Of a DNA stretch of 64,000 nt, positions 11,756 to 22,835 are shown one piece after another. Made by a program: the position numbers and the translations under genes. This stretch comes from Rhinopithecus roxellana. Its lineage: Eukaryota; Chordata; Mammalia; Primates; Cercopithecidae. The stretch covers positions 127,398,235-127,462,234 of the forward strand of contig NC_044558.1 of assembly GCF_007565055.1 (NCBI RefSeq). Reading direction: 5' to 3'. Each line of letters opens with the position of its first letter. Position 1 is the stretch's first letter. Below the pieces are notes generated by a model. The model saw nothing but the letters and a program-made list of their open reading frames with translations, was not told the origin of the DNA and did no database searches.

Positions 11756-12184
11756 AAAGTTTCTATATTGTTTCATTTGTTTGCTTGTGGTGAAAGTTAG
11801 AAGAAAATAATTTTGAAGATTATTTTTCAAGGGAGATTGTGGTGGACTTTTTATTCTTTGCAAAAGAAATAAAAAATAATATGACTTGAATAGTTGGGAG
11901 ATTGATATGGCAGAAGACCGCAATCAGTTCCTTGGGTACATTTCTTATTTATGAGTCTAGAAATGTCATTAGAATATTTATTTCTGAATGCGTGTCTGTA
12001 AAACAAACACAAAAGAGGGCACAGATATATGATGTCTTGATTATTCTTGAATTATGGTGTAGGATGTCACCATGTCAGGAGAGGGGTGAGGTTTGAGGTC
12101 AAAATTATTTGGACTAAAATTGCAAGTGGCGTAAGTGTTTAAATTTAGGGAAGTGATAAATTAATTAGATTCTTACTGGTAATA

Positions 12185-12290
12185 AACCAAGACCTATGTT
12201 CTAGTGTTAGAGTAGCCCTTGAATTTTGGACAAGTTACTTGTCCTCTCTAGTCTCCCGATTCCTCATCTGTAAAATAAATGGGCTGGACT
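12185..12290 (+). mobile_element. MIR fragment
   Basis: The run 'acaagttacttgtcctctct' followed by 'tcctcatctgtaaaata' resembles the core to 3' part of a MIR. It is short and diverged. Confidence 0.5.
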
Positions 12291-12420
12291 AAGCATAACT
12301 TTCACATGGTGTTATAGCTGAATTCTTCTTTGAATGAAATAGGGAAAGGAAACAGAACATGTCAAATAGGGAAAGAGGAGTCTGCTTTGGTTGAAGTAGT
12401 TTGCTAGGATCCCCCTGTCA

Positions 12421-12722
12421 TTCATTCATTCATGCATTCAAGATGGAGTCTTGCCCTGTCACCAGGCTGGAGTGCAGTGGCGCCGTCTCAGCTCACTGCA
12501 AGCTCCACCTCCCGGGTTCAGGCCATTCTCCTGCCTCAGCCTCCCAAGTAGCTGGGACTATAGGTGTGCGCCACCATGCCCGGCTAATTTTTTGTGTTTT
12601 TAGTAGAGACTGGGGTTTCACCATGTTAGCCAGGGTGGTCTCGATTTCCTGACCTTGTGATCCACCCCCCTCAGCCTCTCAAAGTGTTGGGATTACAGGC
12701 ATGAGCCACCGCACCCGCTCCA
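12421..12722 (-). mobile_element. Alu, antisense, with tetranucleotide tail
   Basis: An Alu of AluY/AluS character runs from about 12440 to 12720. In place of a poly(T) start it has (ATTC)n-like repeats at 12418-12440, so its A-tail appears to have become a GAAT-type microsatellite. Possible flanks are ccccctgtc (12412) and cacccccgtc (12721), but this TSD is uncertain. Confidence 0.85.
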
Positions 12723-14804
12723 CCCCCGTCTTTTATATTAGCTCCCAAGGCATCCTTAGAAAGAGAGCTTCCTTCATGCCATTCTGACATTACTGGTTTG
12801 TGGATCAGCATTTGAGAAGCTCTGGGTTCTTTTCAAGCTTCAAAATTCAATGAATGTATTGTATGTGAGTTGGGTGGTATAGTAAGTTTATTTTAGAGTG
12901 GATGCAAATTCCGCCATTTATTTGTGTTCACTAATTGAAAACTTTCCATAGAAGAGATGGTTTTACTCCTGTTTGAGTCTGATTCCCTTAATCTAGGTGC
13001 TCCCTTTTGCAGTACCCATTTCATCAATTGTCTCCTGTCTTTCCTGGATCTCCTGATTTGCATTGGATTCTTTCGCATGCTCAAACTTCTTTCACATTAA
13101 CATTTTTTCATTTTTCTCTCTCTCTCTCATACCAAAGCAGACAAACAAAACAACGTCCCCATTCACACTTCATTCTCTTTGAATTACCACCCTAGTGATA
13201 AAAATAATATATGTTTTCCTTCTCTGTTTCCTCACTATTCATGACCTGTTACAGTTTGGTTTCATTATTACCTGTACGTGAAAGTTCTTTTACTAAATTT
13301 ACCTCTTGTCAAATCTAATGAAAATTTTTAGTTTTTCTTTTACATACACTTTAAGTCATTCAACTCTTTTGCATCACGCATTTTAACCATAAATCTGTTC
13401 TTGTGATTTATTTACTGGTTTCCTTTATAGGCTCTTTTTTCTATGCCTGCTTTTGATATGTGCTGTTTCCCTTGTGCCCTTGGCATTTTTTTCTTTTCAA
13501 AAACCCATTTTCATCCATGTTGAAGGATCTACCTGCCACTTATCTGTTGATAGTCTAAAAATCTGTACCTTCAGTTCAAGCTGTTCCCTAGATTTCAAGA
13601 CTCATTAATCCAATATGGGTATAAAAAAAGGCATCTCAAACTCAAAAGGTCCATAATAGAATTCACATGGTTCCTGCACATACTGTGCCAGTTTTCAATT
13701 GATTGCTTCTCAGCTCCAGTTCTTCTCTTTATTGCCTTCTCTGTGATAATGTTGACAGCTAGACCCTGTCAACATTTCTCCCTTGTCAGCTGGCATAATG
13801 TTAAGCTTTGTCAGTAGTGAGTATTGAAGGGCACTACAGGAAGGAGAGGTTTCTCTTCCTGGTTCATGCGCTCCTCTTTATAGGCTCCAGCAGCACACCA
13901 TGGCCAGCAGCCAGCAGTGTATGACACTTACCCTGTGAGCCGCTTTCCTCATTCCCCCAAGAGTAGCTTTCCAGTGGTTTCTGCATCCCGGCATCTCTCA
14001 TGTGTGGTTCCCTCCAGCATCCCAGTCATTGAAATCCTAATGTGTTCTGCTGGTCTGGGATGCTAGCAAAATACTTTATCATCACTGGGCCATGGCTGCC
14101 TTTCTGAGTCAAGGTCTGGAACTCAACTTTGGTGGGAGATAGAGGTCTCTTTCAGATTTGTTGCTTCTTCAGGTGTTTTGTCCAAGCCCCAGAGGTAGTG
14201 GCTGCTACTGATATCTACCGTTTCTGTTGTCTTCAAAGTATAAGTTATCCATTATTTATGTGTTAACATTTCTCTGTTTAAAGTACTGTGTGATTTCTGT
14301 CTCCCCATTTGACCTAGACCCATATGCATACCTCCTTTTTCTATTCTTCATCACAGAGACTATAACTACCAGAACTCATTCTTACTCCAAATATCTAATC
14401 AATTCACAAGTCTTATTTACACATTCTATTTAATACCTTTCTTATGCCTCTTCTCCACTTTATCCCTACTATCTTTGCCCTTGGTTATACCATATTATCT
14501 TTTACTTGGGCTCTTACAGTAGACTCCTATCACTGTATTATAGGTAATTTTGATCAATATAATAAATATAATACTTGTTTAGTTGATCTCTTACATTAGT
14601 CTTATAAATTAGACCTTTCTGCAACTCTAGGGCATATTTTATATCAGATAAAAATGATTCTGCTTTGATTTTATGAAGACCTTTGAGTATACATCTAAAT
14701 TGTTATGTAAGACTTACTCGTGACTGGTAAGCTCAGTTTAGAGGTCTGATAATGAGCTCTCAAGTCCATACTATTGTACCAATTTAATTTGCTTCATAGC
14801 ACCA
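12723..14804. other. unclassified DNA
   Basis: No gene is seen. The part from about 13690 to 14220 is less AT-rich and has the feel of an old interspersed repeat, but I cannot name it. Short pyrimidine repeats occur near 13117. Confidence 0.3.
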
Positions 14805-15032
14805 TTGAACAGTGGTTAAGAATGGACTTTGAAGCTAGCCTGCCTACTTTTGAGTCCTGACTGTAGTATTTACCAGCCATATGACCTTAGCAAAATATTT
14901 AACTTCTTTGTACCTCAGTTTTCTTCTTTAACATCGGTATAATAATATTCCTTAATTCACTAAATTGTTGTGAGGATTAAAGTCAGAACATGTCTTGGCA
15001 CTGAATAAATGTTAGCCGTTATTGTTATTGCA
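14805..15032 (+). mobile_element. MIR element
   Basis: A nearly full-length MIR: 'acagtggttaagaatggact' at 14809, the core 'ccatatgacc' near 14877, 'ttgttgtgaggattaaagt' at 14966 and the end 'gaataaatgttagccgttat' at 15003 all follow the consensus in order. It is non-coding and ancient. Confidence 0.85.
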
Positions 15033-15110
15033 TTGATTAAAGAATTAGAAACTATGTTTTTTTTCCAAAAATATATTTAATACTCTTGTTACTTGTTTTT
15101 CAATATTCTG

Positions 15111-15151
15111 TGATGATGATAATGGTGATGATAATGATGATGATGATGATA
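15111..15151 (+). repeat. (GAT)n microsatellite
   Basis: GAT/GATAAT units with a few interruptions (aatggt, ataat). It could be length-variable. Confidence 0.85.
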
Positions 15152-16379
15152 TGGAATGCAATCATTAAGGCTCAAACATGATTCTTTTCTCATTTTGGCA
15201 ATGGCCTATAAAGCCCTGAATCACAAGTAAGGGGAAACAAGGGAGAGAGTGTGGGTAAGTTAATATGAACTGATCACAATTACAGGCAAACAAACTCAAA
15301 GGGCACAAAGGAGCAATCATGTGTACTGTTTTTGAATACAAAGGACTTCTTTTTTTTTTTTTTTTTTTGTCCTCAGAAACCACTGAATAGCCTGTTGATT
15401 TCTTCCTGGCCCCAAATCTTTGGGTAGTATACTTCTTTTAATGAACTTGATGTTTTTATTTTCTAATTTAGATGATACTTGTTTAAAGCATTCTACATTT
15501 CATCATTAAGAGCTCTTCTTTCAGCAAAAGCTTTCACGTTATTAGAAACACTTCTGGGCAATTAAGAAAGGAGACTACATGAACTTATCCACTTGACAGG
15601 GCCTTTATTAATTTTTTTTTGAAAAGTTAGCTAGAGCTATAATCATTTAATTACTTGATATTTGTCAAAAAGTTGCTGATTTTAGATATTTTAATGACTG
15701 ACAGCAAAGCAGGCAGAAAACCAGCACAACATCTGCCCATATGGAAATTACTTATTTGAGACAGACCTTTACAACCAGCTCTTCTCATAAACCATTCCAG
15801 CACTGGAAAGAAAGTCTCTACAGAAGGGCTATAAAAAACCCCCAGGAACATCAAGGACAACTGGACCTGAAAAATTTGTTCATGACAAAGAGTACTGGAA
15901 AATGTCGGTGCCCTTTACTGTATTTAATGAAAGTATTTGGTTAAACTGTGATCTCAAGTATTAATTTCTACAGCCTGAAAATATTTGACTTTGTAGGATT
16001 TTCTCCTTTGTGTATTCTCAATCATCTCCAAATAGTAAGGCTCTTGACTGGAGAAATTATGTGACTCCAACATGTTACATTTCCAGATGGGCGTGAAGAA
16101 GAATTTTATGGAACATGATGGGTTCTAATTCGTCATAGGACAGATTTACCAATGAATAGCAAATGCAAAGCAGATTTTAAAAAAGGTGTTACCATTTTTC
16201 ATTATTTGCCTAGAAAATAGGTCTCCCCCAGGGTGGATAAAATAAAAAGACTAACTGAAAAATCCTAACTTGAGAATAAAAAAAGGAAAAAAAATCTTAC
16301 TTTCTGACCTCTGCTTAGTGTATTTTTCTCTCAGAATGAGAAATGTGTGTTATGTGATCTATATGTGTGTGCTTATGTA
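15152..16379. other. unclassified DNA
   Basis: No recognised gene or repeat. It contains a poly(T) run at about 15351-15369. Overlapping short frames near 15651-15944 look like chance. Confidence 0.35.
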
Positions 16380-16540
16380 GGAATGGGTCTCAAACATTTC
16401 CATGTCAATGAGAAATACCCAGGAAGCTTGTTTAAAATTAAAGTTGTAGATCTCATCCTCAGAGTGCTGGTGTAGAATTTGCAGATAATTCTGATGGAGG
16501 TGATCAGTAGACTACACTTTTAGAAAAACTAGTTTATGAA
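16372..16540 (+). mobile_element. MER5A-like hAT DNA transposon relic
   Basis: About 153 bases (16380-16532) follow MER5A from 'gggtctcaaac' to 'acacttttagaaaaactag'. Eight-base flanks cttatgta (16372-16379) and tttatgaa (16533-16540) match at 6 of 8, compatible with an eroded hAT TSD. Non-autonomous, no coding capacity. Confidence 0.65.
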
Positions 16541-18364
16541 TTACGGAAAAACCGAAAAATTTCAAATGAAAGAAGAGATCATCTGACTGTGTTGTGGAAG
16601 CCATGCCGGGTCCTAAAAATACAGAGATTATTCAGATACGTTCACAGGAGGGATAAAGTTGGAGCTGTGTGAGCATAGCTCATAGCACTGGTAAGAAAAC
16701 AGGGCCCCTCCCAGTCTTCTGTGGAGTTATTTAGTAAAAACAGAATAGCTCCAGGGGCTCTCTTCACAGCTTTGCTAAGTAGTGCTCTTCAGCACCACTC
16801 TTGCCTCTTCTCAATAGAGGTTGTGATTAATTTGAAAGTTGTAGGCATTTTACGTGTATAATGCCACCCATGTTGAACTTGAATACAATTACCGTAGGTT
16901 GACTAATGCATTTACTTGATTTTGTTATCCATATTTTGAGTTAGTGCCTCATTATGCAAATTTATGCAAAGTAAAACAAAATAATATTTTGAGCCAAGAA
17001 CACTGTTCTTCTTTTAGAAAGAGTTAATAGAGTAAACTAAATCAAGTTCAAGAGAATGAACATCAGAGAAACACATGAGTGTCACATCTGCTGTCATTCT
17101 GGGGAAGCTCTTCTCAGGACTCTCTTTAGAGCCATCTCAGGGGCACTTGGTATGGAAACACAACCTGCAAATGCAAAGGAGTACTCTATGCCTTCCTCGA
17201 AGTTCAAAAGGCATGCAGAGGCAAGGAATGAAGATTTTTCTGTTGGCTGAGGATCAACATCTTGATGTTTTGGACTTACTCTAAAAATTAAAGACAGGAA
17301 GAAAAAGAATTGATGAGCAAGTTTTCATAGTCTGGTGAACAACTTCCCAGAAAAATTTACAGCTCCATTCCTATGTTTGGGAAAAACAGATCTTCATTTT
17401 CTCTGCAATTTACTATCAATATTATGTTTTTATATTTTTTATTTGAAGAAAAATCCTTTGAGTCTTAGTCTTTTTATTTCAAGTAATGTAAATTTCCAAT
17501 TTAAGCTCACTCTTCCTAAAATATGTTAACTTGACTCAAAATAGTCCTTAGTAGATGAGCTTATTCCCCAGTATAATATCAGTCATTTACATATTATTCC
17601 CCAGTATAATATCAGTCATTTACATGCAGTATTTGTGTCCACTTATTAGTCAACCAATGCTAATTTATTGGACATTTACTCTAGCCCTAATTTTGTGACT
17701 GTCACAAACGATTTAAGTATTTGTCCTTTTCAGCTAATCTACACTTAGTTGAGCAGAAATGTCATGAAACATAAAAAGTAACTAATAATTCACTAAAGAA
17801 AATGCTAAGTGCCAAATGCGTGATGCAAATAAAAAATAAGCACAGTTGCTGAGAACACAGGAGGAGGGCAAGCAAGCTCTGGGAGTAGCTGGGAATGTGC
17901 AACAGAGCAGCAGAAAGCTTGGGCATCACTTTAAAGGATGACTGGAATTCTATACGTAGAAACAAGTTTGTGGGGGAAGACGGGGGATGGAAGATCTTTG
18001 AGATGGGCAAAACAATATGAGAAGACTGAAATTTTATAATGACTCAAAAAAATTAGAGATGAAAACTTAGAGTTGAGGAGAATAAGGTAGGGAAAGACAG
18101 AATAACTGAATATTATGTGAATGAGTTTGAAATGTATTCTATAATAAATGTGAAGATTCTAAGATTTTCCAAACAGGGAAGTGATCTGAGTATGCTTGTC
18201 ATTGGTGTAGTATTAAGAAAAACAGGAGTCGGATATTAATCTGGCAGTCATGTGCAGGTTGCATTTGACCATGACCATTGGTGTTAATTACTCTTCAGTG
18301 TGTTTCCATAGCTCTATAAACACACACCTTTTGTGGTATACCATAAAACAGTTACTTTATCATA
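16541..18364. other. unclassified DNA with a local tandem duplication
   Basis: Nothing recognisable as a gene. It contains the 33-bp tandem duplication at 17561-17625, listed separately. Overlapping frames at 17056-17284 show no recognised domain. Confidence 0.35.
17561..17625 (+). repeat. 33-bp tandem duplication, two perfect copies
   Basis: A 32-base block, ttattccccagtataata..., occurs at 17561-17592 and again at 17594-17625 with one base (a) between. The copies are identical, so the duplication is recent or under-diverged compared with the old surroundings. Confidence 0.95.
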
Positions 18365-18815
18365 TACAATAAATATTTAGAGTGCTTACTATGTCCCAGG
18401 AGCTCTTCTAGGTACTGTTATTACAGTGGTGAATAGATAAACAGTCTCAGTCCTAATTAAACTTACATTTTAACAGGAGAGACAGACCAGAATAAAATAA
18501 AATCACTCTACAAGATACAGTGTTGACTCAGATAGTGATGTGTTATGAAGAAAATATAGAAAATTTGGAGCTAGAGAATGAAAGATTGAAAAAGACTAGA
18601 TGAGAGTAATCAGGGAAGGTCTCTTTGAGAAGGTGGTGTTTTTTGTACACCTAAAAAAGGAGAAAGAAGGAAGATATTAGAAGAACTGGAGGTCAGGTAT
18701 TCCAGGCTTTAGATTTTATTCTATGTGTGACAAGAAGCAATTGTGAAGTTTGATTTCATGTATTTATTGATTTTTTTTTAGCAGAGGAGTGATATAAACA
18801 GATTTATGTTGTAAA
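18365..18815 (-). mobile_element. L2-like 3' region, antisense
   Basis: Wording such as 'gtgcttactatgtcccagga' at 18382, 'agacagaccag' at 18480, 'agggaaggtctctttgagaa' at 18612 and the final 'gcagaggagtgatataaac' at 18781 matches the antisense L2 3' region in order. It is diverged and has no open frame. Confidence 0.65.
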
Positions 18816-18900
18816 CATGATCCTTGATGCGGGCCTTCTTCCTGGTTTGCAGATGGCCTCTTCTTGCTGTATCTTTACATGATGGAGAGATGGGGGGAAT

Positions 18901-18939
18901 GGAGAGAGAGAGTGAGAGAGGGGAGAGAGAGAGAGAGAT
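18901..18939 (+). repeat. GA-rich simple repeat
   Basis: Imperfect (GA)n with GT and GGG interruptions inside the ancient repeat at 18825. Confidence 0.85.
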
Positions 18940-19065
18940 TGAGTTGAGCTCTGTTCTCTCTTACTTTTGCAATAATGGCACTAAGGACACTAATCCCATA
19001 ATGGCAGCCTCACTTTTATGACCTCATATAAATGTAATGACCTCCCAAAGACCCCACCCCTAATA

Positions 19066-19438
19066 CCATCTGATATGGTTTGGCTGTGTCTCCACCCAAA
19101 TCTCATCTTGAATTATAGCTCCCATAATTCCCACATGTCATGGGAGAGATCCAGTTGGAGGTAATTGAATCATGAGAGCGGGTATTTCTGTGTCATTCTT
19201 GTGATAGTGCATAAGTCTCATGATATCTGATGGTTTTATAAAGGCGAGTTTCCCTACACAAGCTCTCTTGCCTGCCACCATGTAAGACATGACTTTGCTC
19301 CTCCTTTCCCTTCTGCCGTGATTGTGAAGCCTTCCCAACCATGTGGAACTGTGAGTCAATTAAACCTCTTTCCTTTATAAATTACCCAGTCTTGGGTATG
19401 TCTTTATTAGCAGCATGAGAACAGACTAATACACCATC
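19066..19438 (+). mobile_element. THE1B-like solo LTR with TSD
   Basis: A complete LTR (19071-19433) runs from tgatatggtttggctgtgt to actaataca. The 5-bp target duplication CCATC is exact at 19066-19070 and 19434-19438. It contains the usual 'ctctcttgcctgccaccatg' promoter-downstream segment. As a solo LTR it records loss of an internal region by recombination between two LTRs. THE1 LTRs can carry regulatory sites in primates; nothing in the sequence shows activity here. Confidence 0.95.
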
Positions 19439-19515
19439 AGAAAGCTCAAACGTAAGTCTTTGATATATAAATTTGAGGGTGGGGAGAATAAACATTCAAT
19501 TCATAGCAATCTACC

Positions 19516-20429
19516 ATGAGAAGAAAGTAGCAATGCTGCTGTCACTCAAAATGCCATGGCTGTTAGAATCCTGCTCTTATCGAAACAAAATAAATCTTGC
19601 GTCTGTGTGAAGGTTCCTCATACCATTTATTTAATGTGAGTATCATTATTCATGTTCCTGCATTATCCTCTGTAGTTTGGGTGAATACTCGTTTCCATTT
19701 ACCCTATTGAAGTTACTGTGCTTTGTTGGTGATAATCACAAATGCAAGTCTTGCCCAGAGGATGCAGGTAAATGTTAACAATAATTCATTTTCTGGTCAT
19801 TTTAAATTTACTTTTTAGAATTTTATAATGTAAATGTAAAATACCATATCTTCCAACTATGTCTTCTCTTCAGCTCTTTTAGGTTGTAATCATACATTCC
19901 TCAAATGTGATCTTTTTCAGTGTTGACCCCATCACTGCCTTCTGTATGCCACCACCAATGGGAAGGAGCAAAAAGGACCACTAGCAAAGTAAGAATAGTT
20001 CTCTTTACATCAGGAACCTCTCTCCCTCATTCACTATGGCTTCAGGCTGACCTGGGAGAACATGGCCTTGCCACATTGCTCAGAGGCAAGGACATCAATC
20101 AGAAGGGCCTGTTTAAGTATTGCAGAGCAAGGGTCTTGAAATCCTTCAGAGGAGATACATGTAGATACCTCTAGAGGAATGTTGAGACTACAGAAGGAGT
20201 GGGGGACCACCCTGGGGCCAGCAGTAGAGGAGGTGGTCAATGAATTAAGAACATTTGCCACTACTGCTACCAATGCCATGCTCCAGTGCGTTAGACCAGA
20301 GACATCATCATAGTCAGAAGATGGACAGGCAGAAGACTATGCATGGGCCCTATAGGAGGCTCAAGCCCAATGGATTTATAAGCCAAGCTCAAGGGTGGGA
20401 GAGGTGGTGTGATAAGCAGTCTCTAGGAT
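19516..20429. other. unclassified DNA
   Basis: No gene recognised. Overlapping frames at 19920-20174 (+), 20034-20279 (-) and 20255-20455 (+) occupy the same few hundred bases, but none resembles a protein that I know. Confidence 0.35.
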
Positions 20430-20895
20430 GGTCCTCATTGATCCCCATCTCCTGATATTCACGTTCTTGAGTAATCACCTTTTCCTTGAGTGTGGGCTGG
20501 ACTCACTACTTGCTTCTAATGAATAGAATATGGTAGAAGTAATGATATATCACCCCTGAGATTAGGGTACACAGAGACTGTAGCTTCTGTCTTGAGCATT
20601 CGCTCAAAATTTTTAGCTGAGAATAGCTAAAAATAGCTGTTGTGAGGCAGCCCAGTGGCATAGCCCCTGTGCGAGGAGGAAGTCCTGCCAGCAGCCCTCT
20701 GGGTGAGCTTGGACGCAGATCCATCAGCCCCTGGAATCTTCAGAGGACTGTAACTTCATGGAGACCTTGAGCCAGGGACACTCAGTTAAGCTGTTCTCAG
20801 ACTCCTAAATCACAGAAACAAAGATAATAGATGTCTATTGTTTTATGTCTCTAGATTGGGGGTAATTTGTTATGCAGGAATAAATAACTAATACA
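20430..20895 (+). mobile_element. ancient MLT-type LTR
   Basis: The text from 'tgatccccatctcctgatat' (20438) through 'gagtgtgggctggactcact' and the end 'aataactaataca' at 20883 matches an old MaLR/ERVL-type LTR. The 3' part 'tgttttatgtctctagattg' is the usual pre-end segment. Divergence is high, so the family name is uncertain. Confidence 0.6.
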
Positions 20896-22400
20896 AGTGG
20901 AGATAAAACTCACTGTATAGATAGTGTTCAAAATTCTGGAGCTAGATGAGATATCTAGAGGAAGTGTGTAATTAGAGAAGAAGACCAATGATAGAGGCTG
21001 GAGGCACCAAGGTCAGAAGGGGAGGAGGGACCAACAGAGAGGAGTATGAAAAAGTGGTCAGTGAGGTACAGGAAAAACCAGGGAAGGAGGGGGTCCTCAA
21101 AGTCCAATGAAGAATATGATTTTAGAAGGGAAGATTTTTTTTTTAAGTAGGCTGAATAAGATGAAAATTGAGAGTTGCTTATTTACTTGGTAAAATGGAG
21201 ACCGTTAAAAACCATGATAAAAGAAATTTCAGTAGAGTGATGGAGATAAAATCTGATAAAAGTGGATTAAAAAGAGAACAAGAGGTGAGGAAGTGGAGAG
21301 AGTTCATATGAGCAATATATTCAAGGAGTTTTGCTACAGTAAAAATTATAAAAATGGTGTAGCAGCTGGAATGGCACATGAAATAAAGGAAAGTAATTTA
21401 AATATGGGACATATTACAGCATGTTTGAATTAATGGGAAGGAGTTAGTAGAAAGGAATGATTGATGTAGGAGAACAGGGAAATAGGTTAGTTTCACAAGC
21501 TATTGTTTCAGCTACTGTAGGCAGGAGAGGATGGCATCCTGTGTACAAGTGGATGTAGAGGGGAGCGCTTATTGTTTGTCTAGTTTTACAAGAGACAAGT
21601 CAGATTATAGGCAGAGATGCAAGTGACTGGTATAAACAAGTGACGGGAAATGGTGTAATTTTTCTTTTGATCCCTGTTATTTTCTCATTGAAATAAGGGA
21701 GATGGATGAGGAGGAGCTGTTGGATGTTTTAAGAGAAGGAAGGTATTAGATAGGTTGTTGAGGGGAAGAACAAACTATGAGAAAAAGGTAATTGTGTTGC
21801 TGAGATTTATAATAAAAAATGTAACGTCTGGTGAGTCTGCATGATTATGATGGTGCTAATAAGATTGTGTTTATGGCTGGACATGGTAGCTTATGCCTGT
21901 AATCCCAGCACTTTGGGAGGCCGAGGCGGGAGGATCACAAGGTCAGGAGATCGAGACCATCCTGGCCAATAGAGTGAAACCCCATCTTGACTAAAATACA
22001 AAATATTAGCCAGGCATGGTGGCGCATGCCTGTAGTCCCAGCTACTCAGGAGGCTGAGGAAGGAGAATCACTTGAACCTGGGAGGTAGAGGTTTCAGTGA
22101 GCCAAGATTACGCCACTGCACTCCAGTCTGGTGACAGAGCAAGACTCTGTCTCAAAAAAAAAAAAAAAAAAAAAAAAAAAAGATTGTGTTTGTGTTGTTT
22201 TCCTCCAGCTCAGCTACTCTGATGTAGCTGTGGATGAAGAGGGGAGTAGTTAACCAGGGTTTGGGTTTTGCTCTGGGAACGTGGCACAGGAAGAAACAAA
22301 GGATCAGAAGGTGTTTGTGAACTGTGATCATAATGATGTATCACGGCATCTAAGCTGAGTAAATAAGGAAAGAAGGGAATGCAGGAATGGGGTGATGGAC
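20896..22400. mobile_element. ancient interspersed repeat split by an Alu
   Basis: Purine-rich text such as 'gatagaggctggaggcacca' (20990) and 'gacatattacagcatgtttg' (21408), and after the Alu 'gttaaccagggtttgggttt' (22250), follows a long ancient repeat that I recognise but cannot name with confidence (possibly L2-related). It supplies no open frame. Confidence 0.4.
21862..22194 (+). mobile_element. Alu, sense, with TSD
   Basis: A full-length Alu (21875-22180) ends in an approximately 27-A tail. Flanks agattgtgtttatg (21862) and agattgtgtttgtg (22181) differ at a single base and are the TSD. Confidence 0.93.
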
Positions 22401-22559
22401 AGGAAATAAATAATGAGATCATCAATTGGAAGTCAGCATGGGTTTGCATGCTGGCAACTTCCTCCACTGTCTTCTTCCCTTATATAATCTCTCCATCCCT
22501 TGGTCACAGGCTTGCAGCACTCTGGCCATAGGAAACTATCTGCCACCTCCTCAGATAGA

Positions 22560-22835
22560 TCAGGCTGTTACGTACATGCACTTGTATTTTTGCATATGCT
22601 TTCCTCTTAGTTTAGAACACTTCATTTCTTTATCAGACTGTTCTTTCTTGACTCTAACAATCACTTCCTCCATTGTATGCCTCTAGCAATGATCACAGTG
22701 TCCTGTAGTTATATTTTATGTACTTTAGTCAGTTTCCCTAATTAAAAAGTGAGTCTTGTGAGAGCGGAGACCATATATTATTCATGTTTGTATCCCCAGC
22801 ACAGGGCTTGGTCTACATGAAATAAATGGCCTATG
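22560..22835 (+). mobile_element. L2 3' end, sense
   Basis: The run through 'catatgctttcctcttagtt', 'gtatccccagcacagggctt' (22790) and 'aaataaatggcc' follows the L2 3' end. It is old and diverged. Confidence 0.65.

Larger units (their letters stand above)
18825..19515. mobile_element. ancient interspersed repeat split by a THE1B LTR
   Basis: The left part (18825-19070) has 'ggccttcttcctggtttgca' and 'aaagaccccacccctaatac'; the right part (19434-19515) continues with 'aataaacattcaattcatag'. I recognise this as a common mammalian repeat but cannot name its family reliably. The THE1B at 19071-19433 divides it. A GA-rich stretch at 18901-18939 lies inside. Confidence 0.5.

Noticed and set aside
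19920..20455. Overlapping frames suggesting a small exon or pseudogene
   Set aside because: No frame continues across the interval and no protein family is recognisable; no poly(A) or TSD supports a retrocopy.
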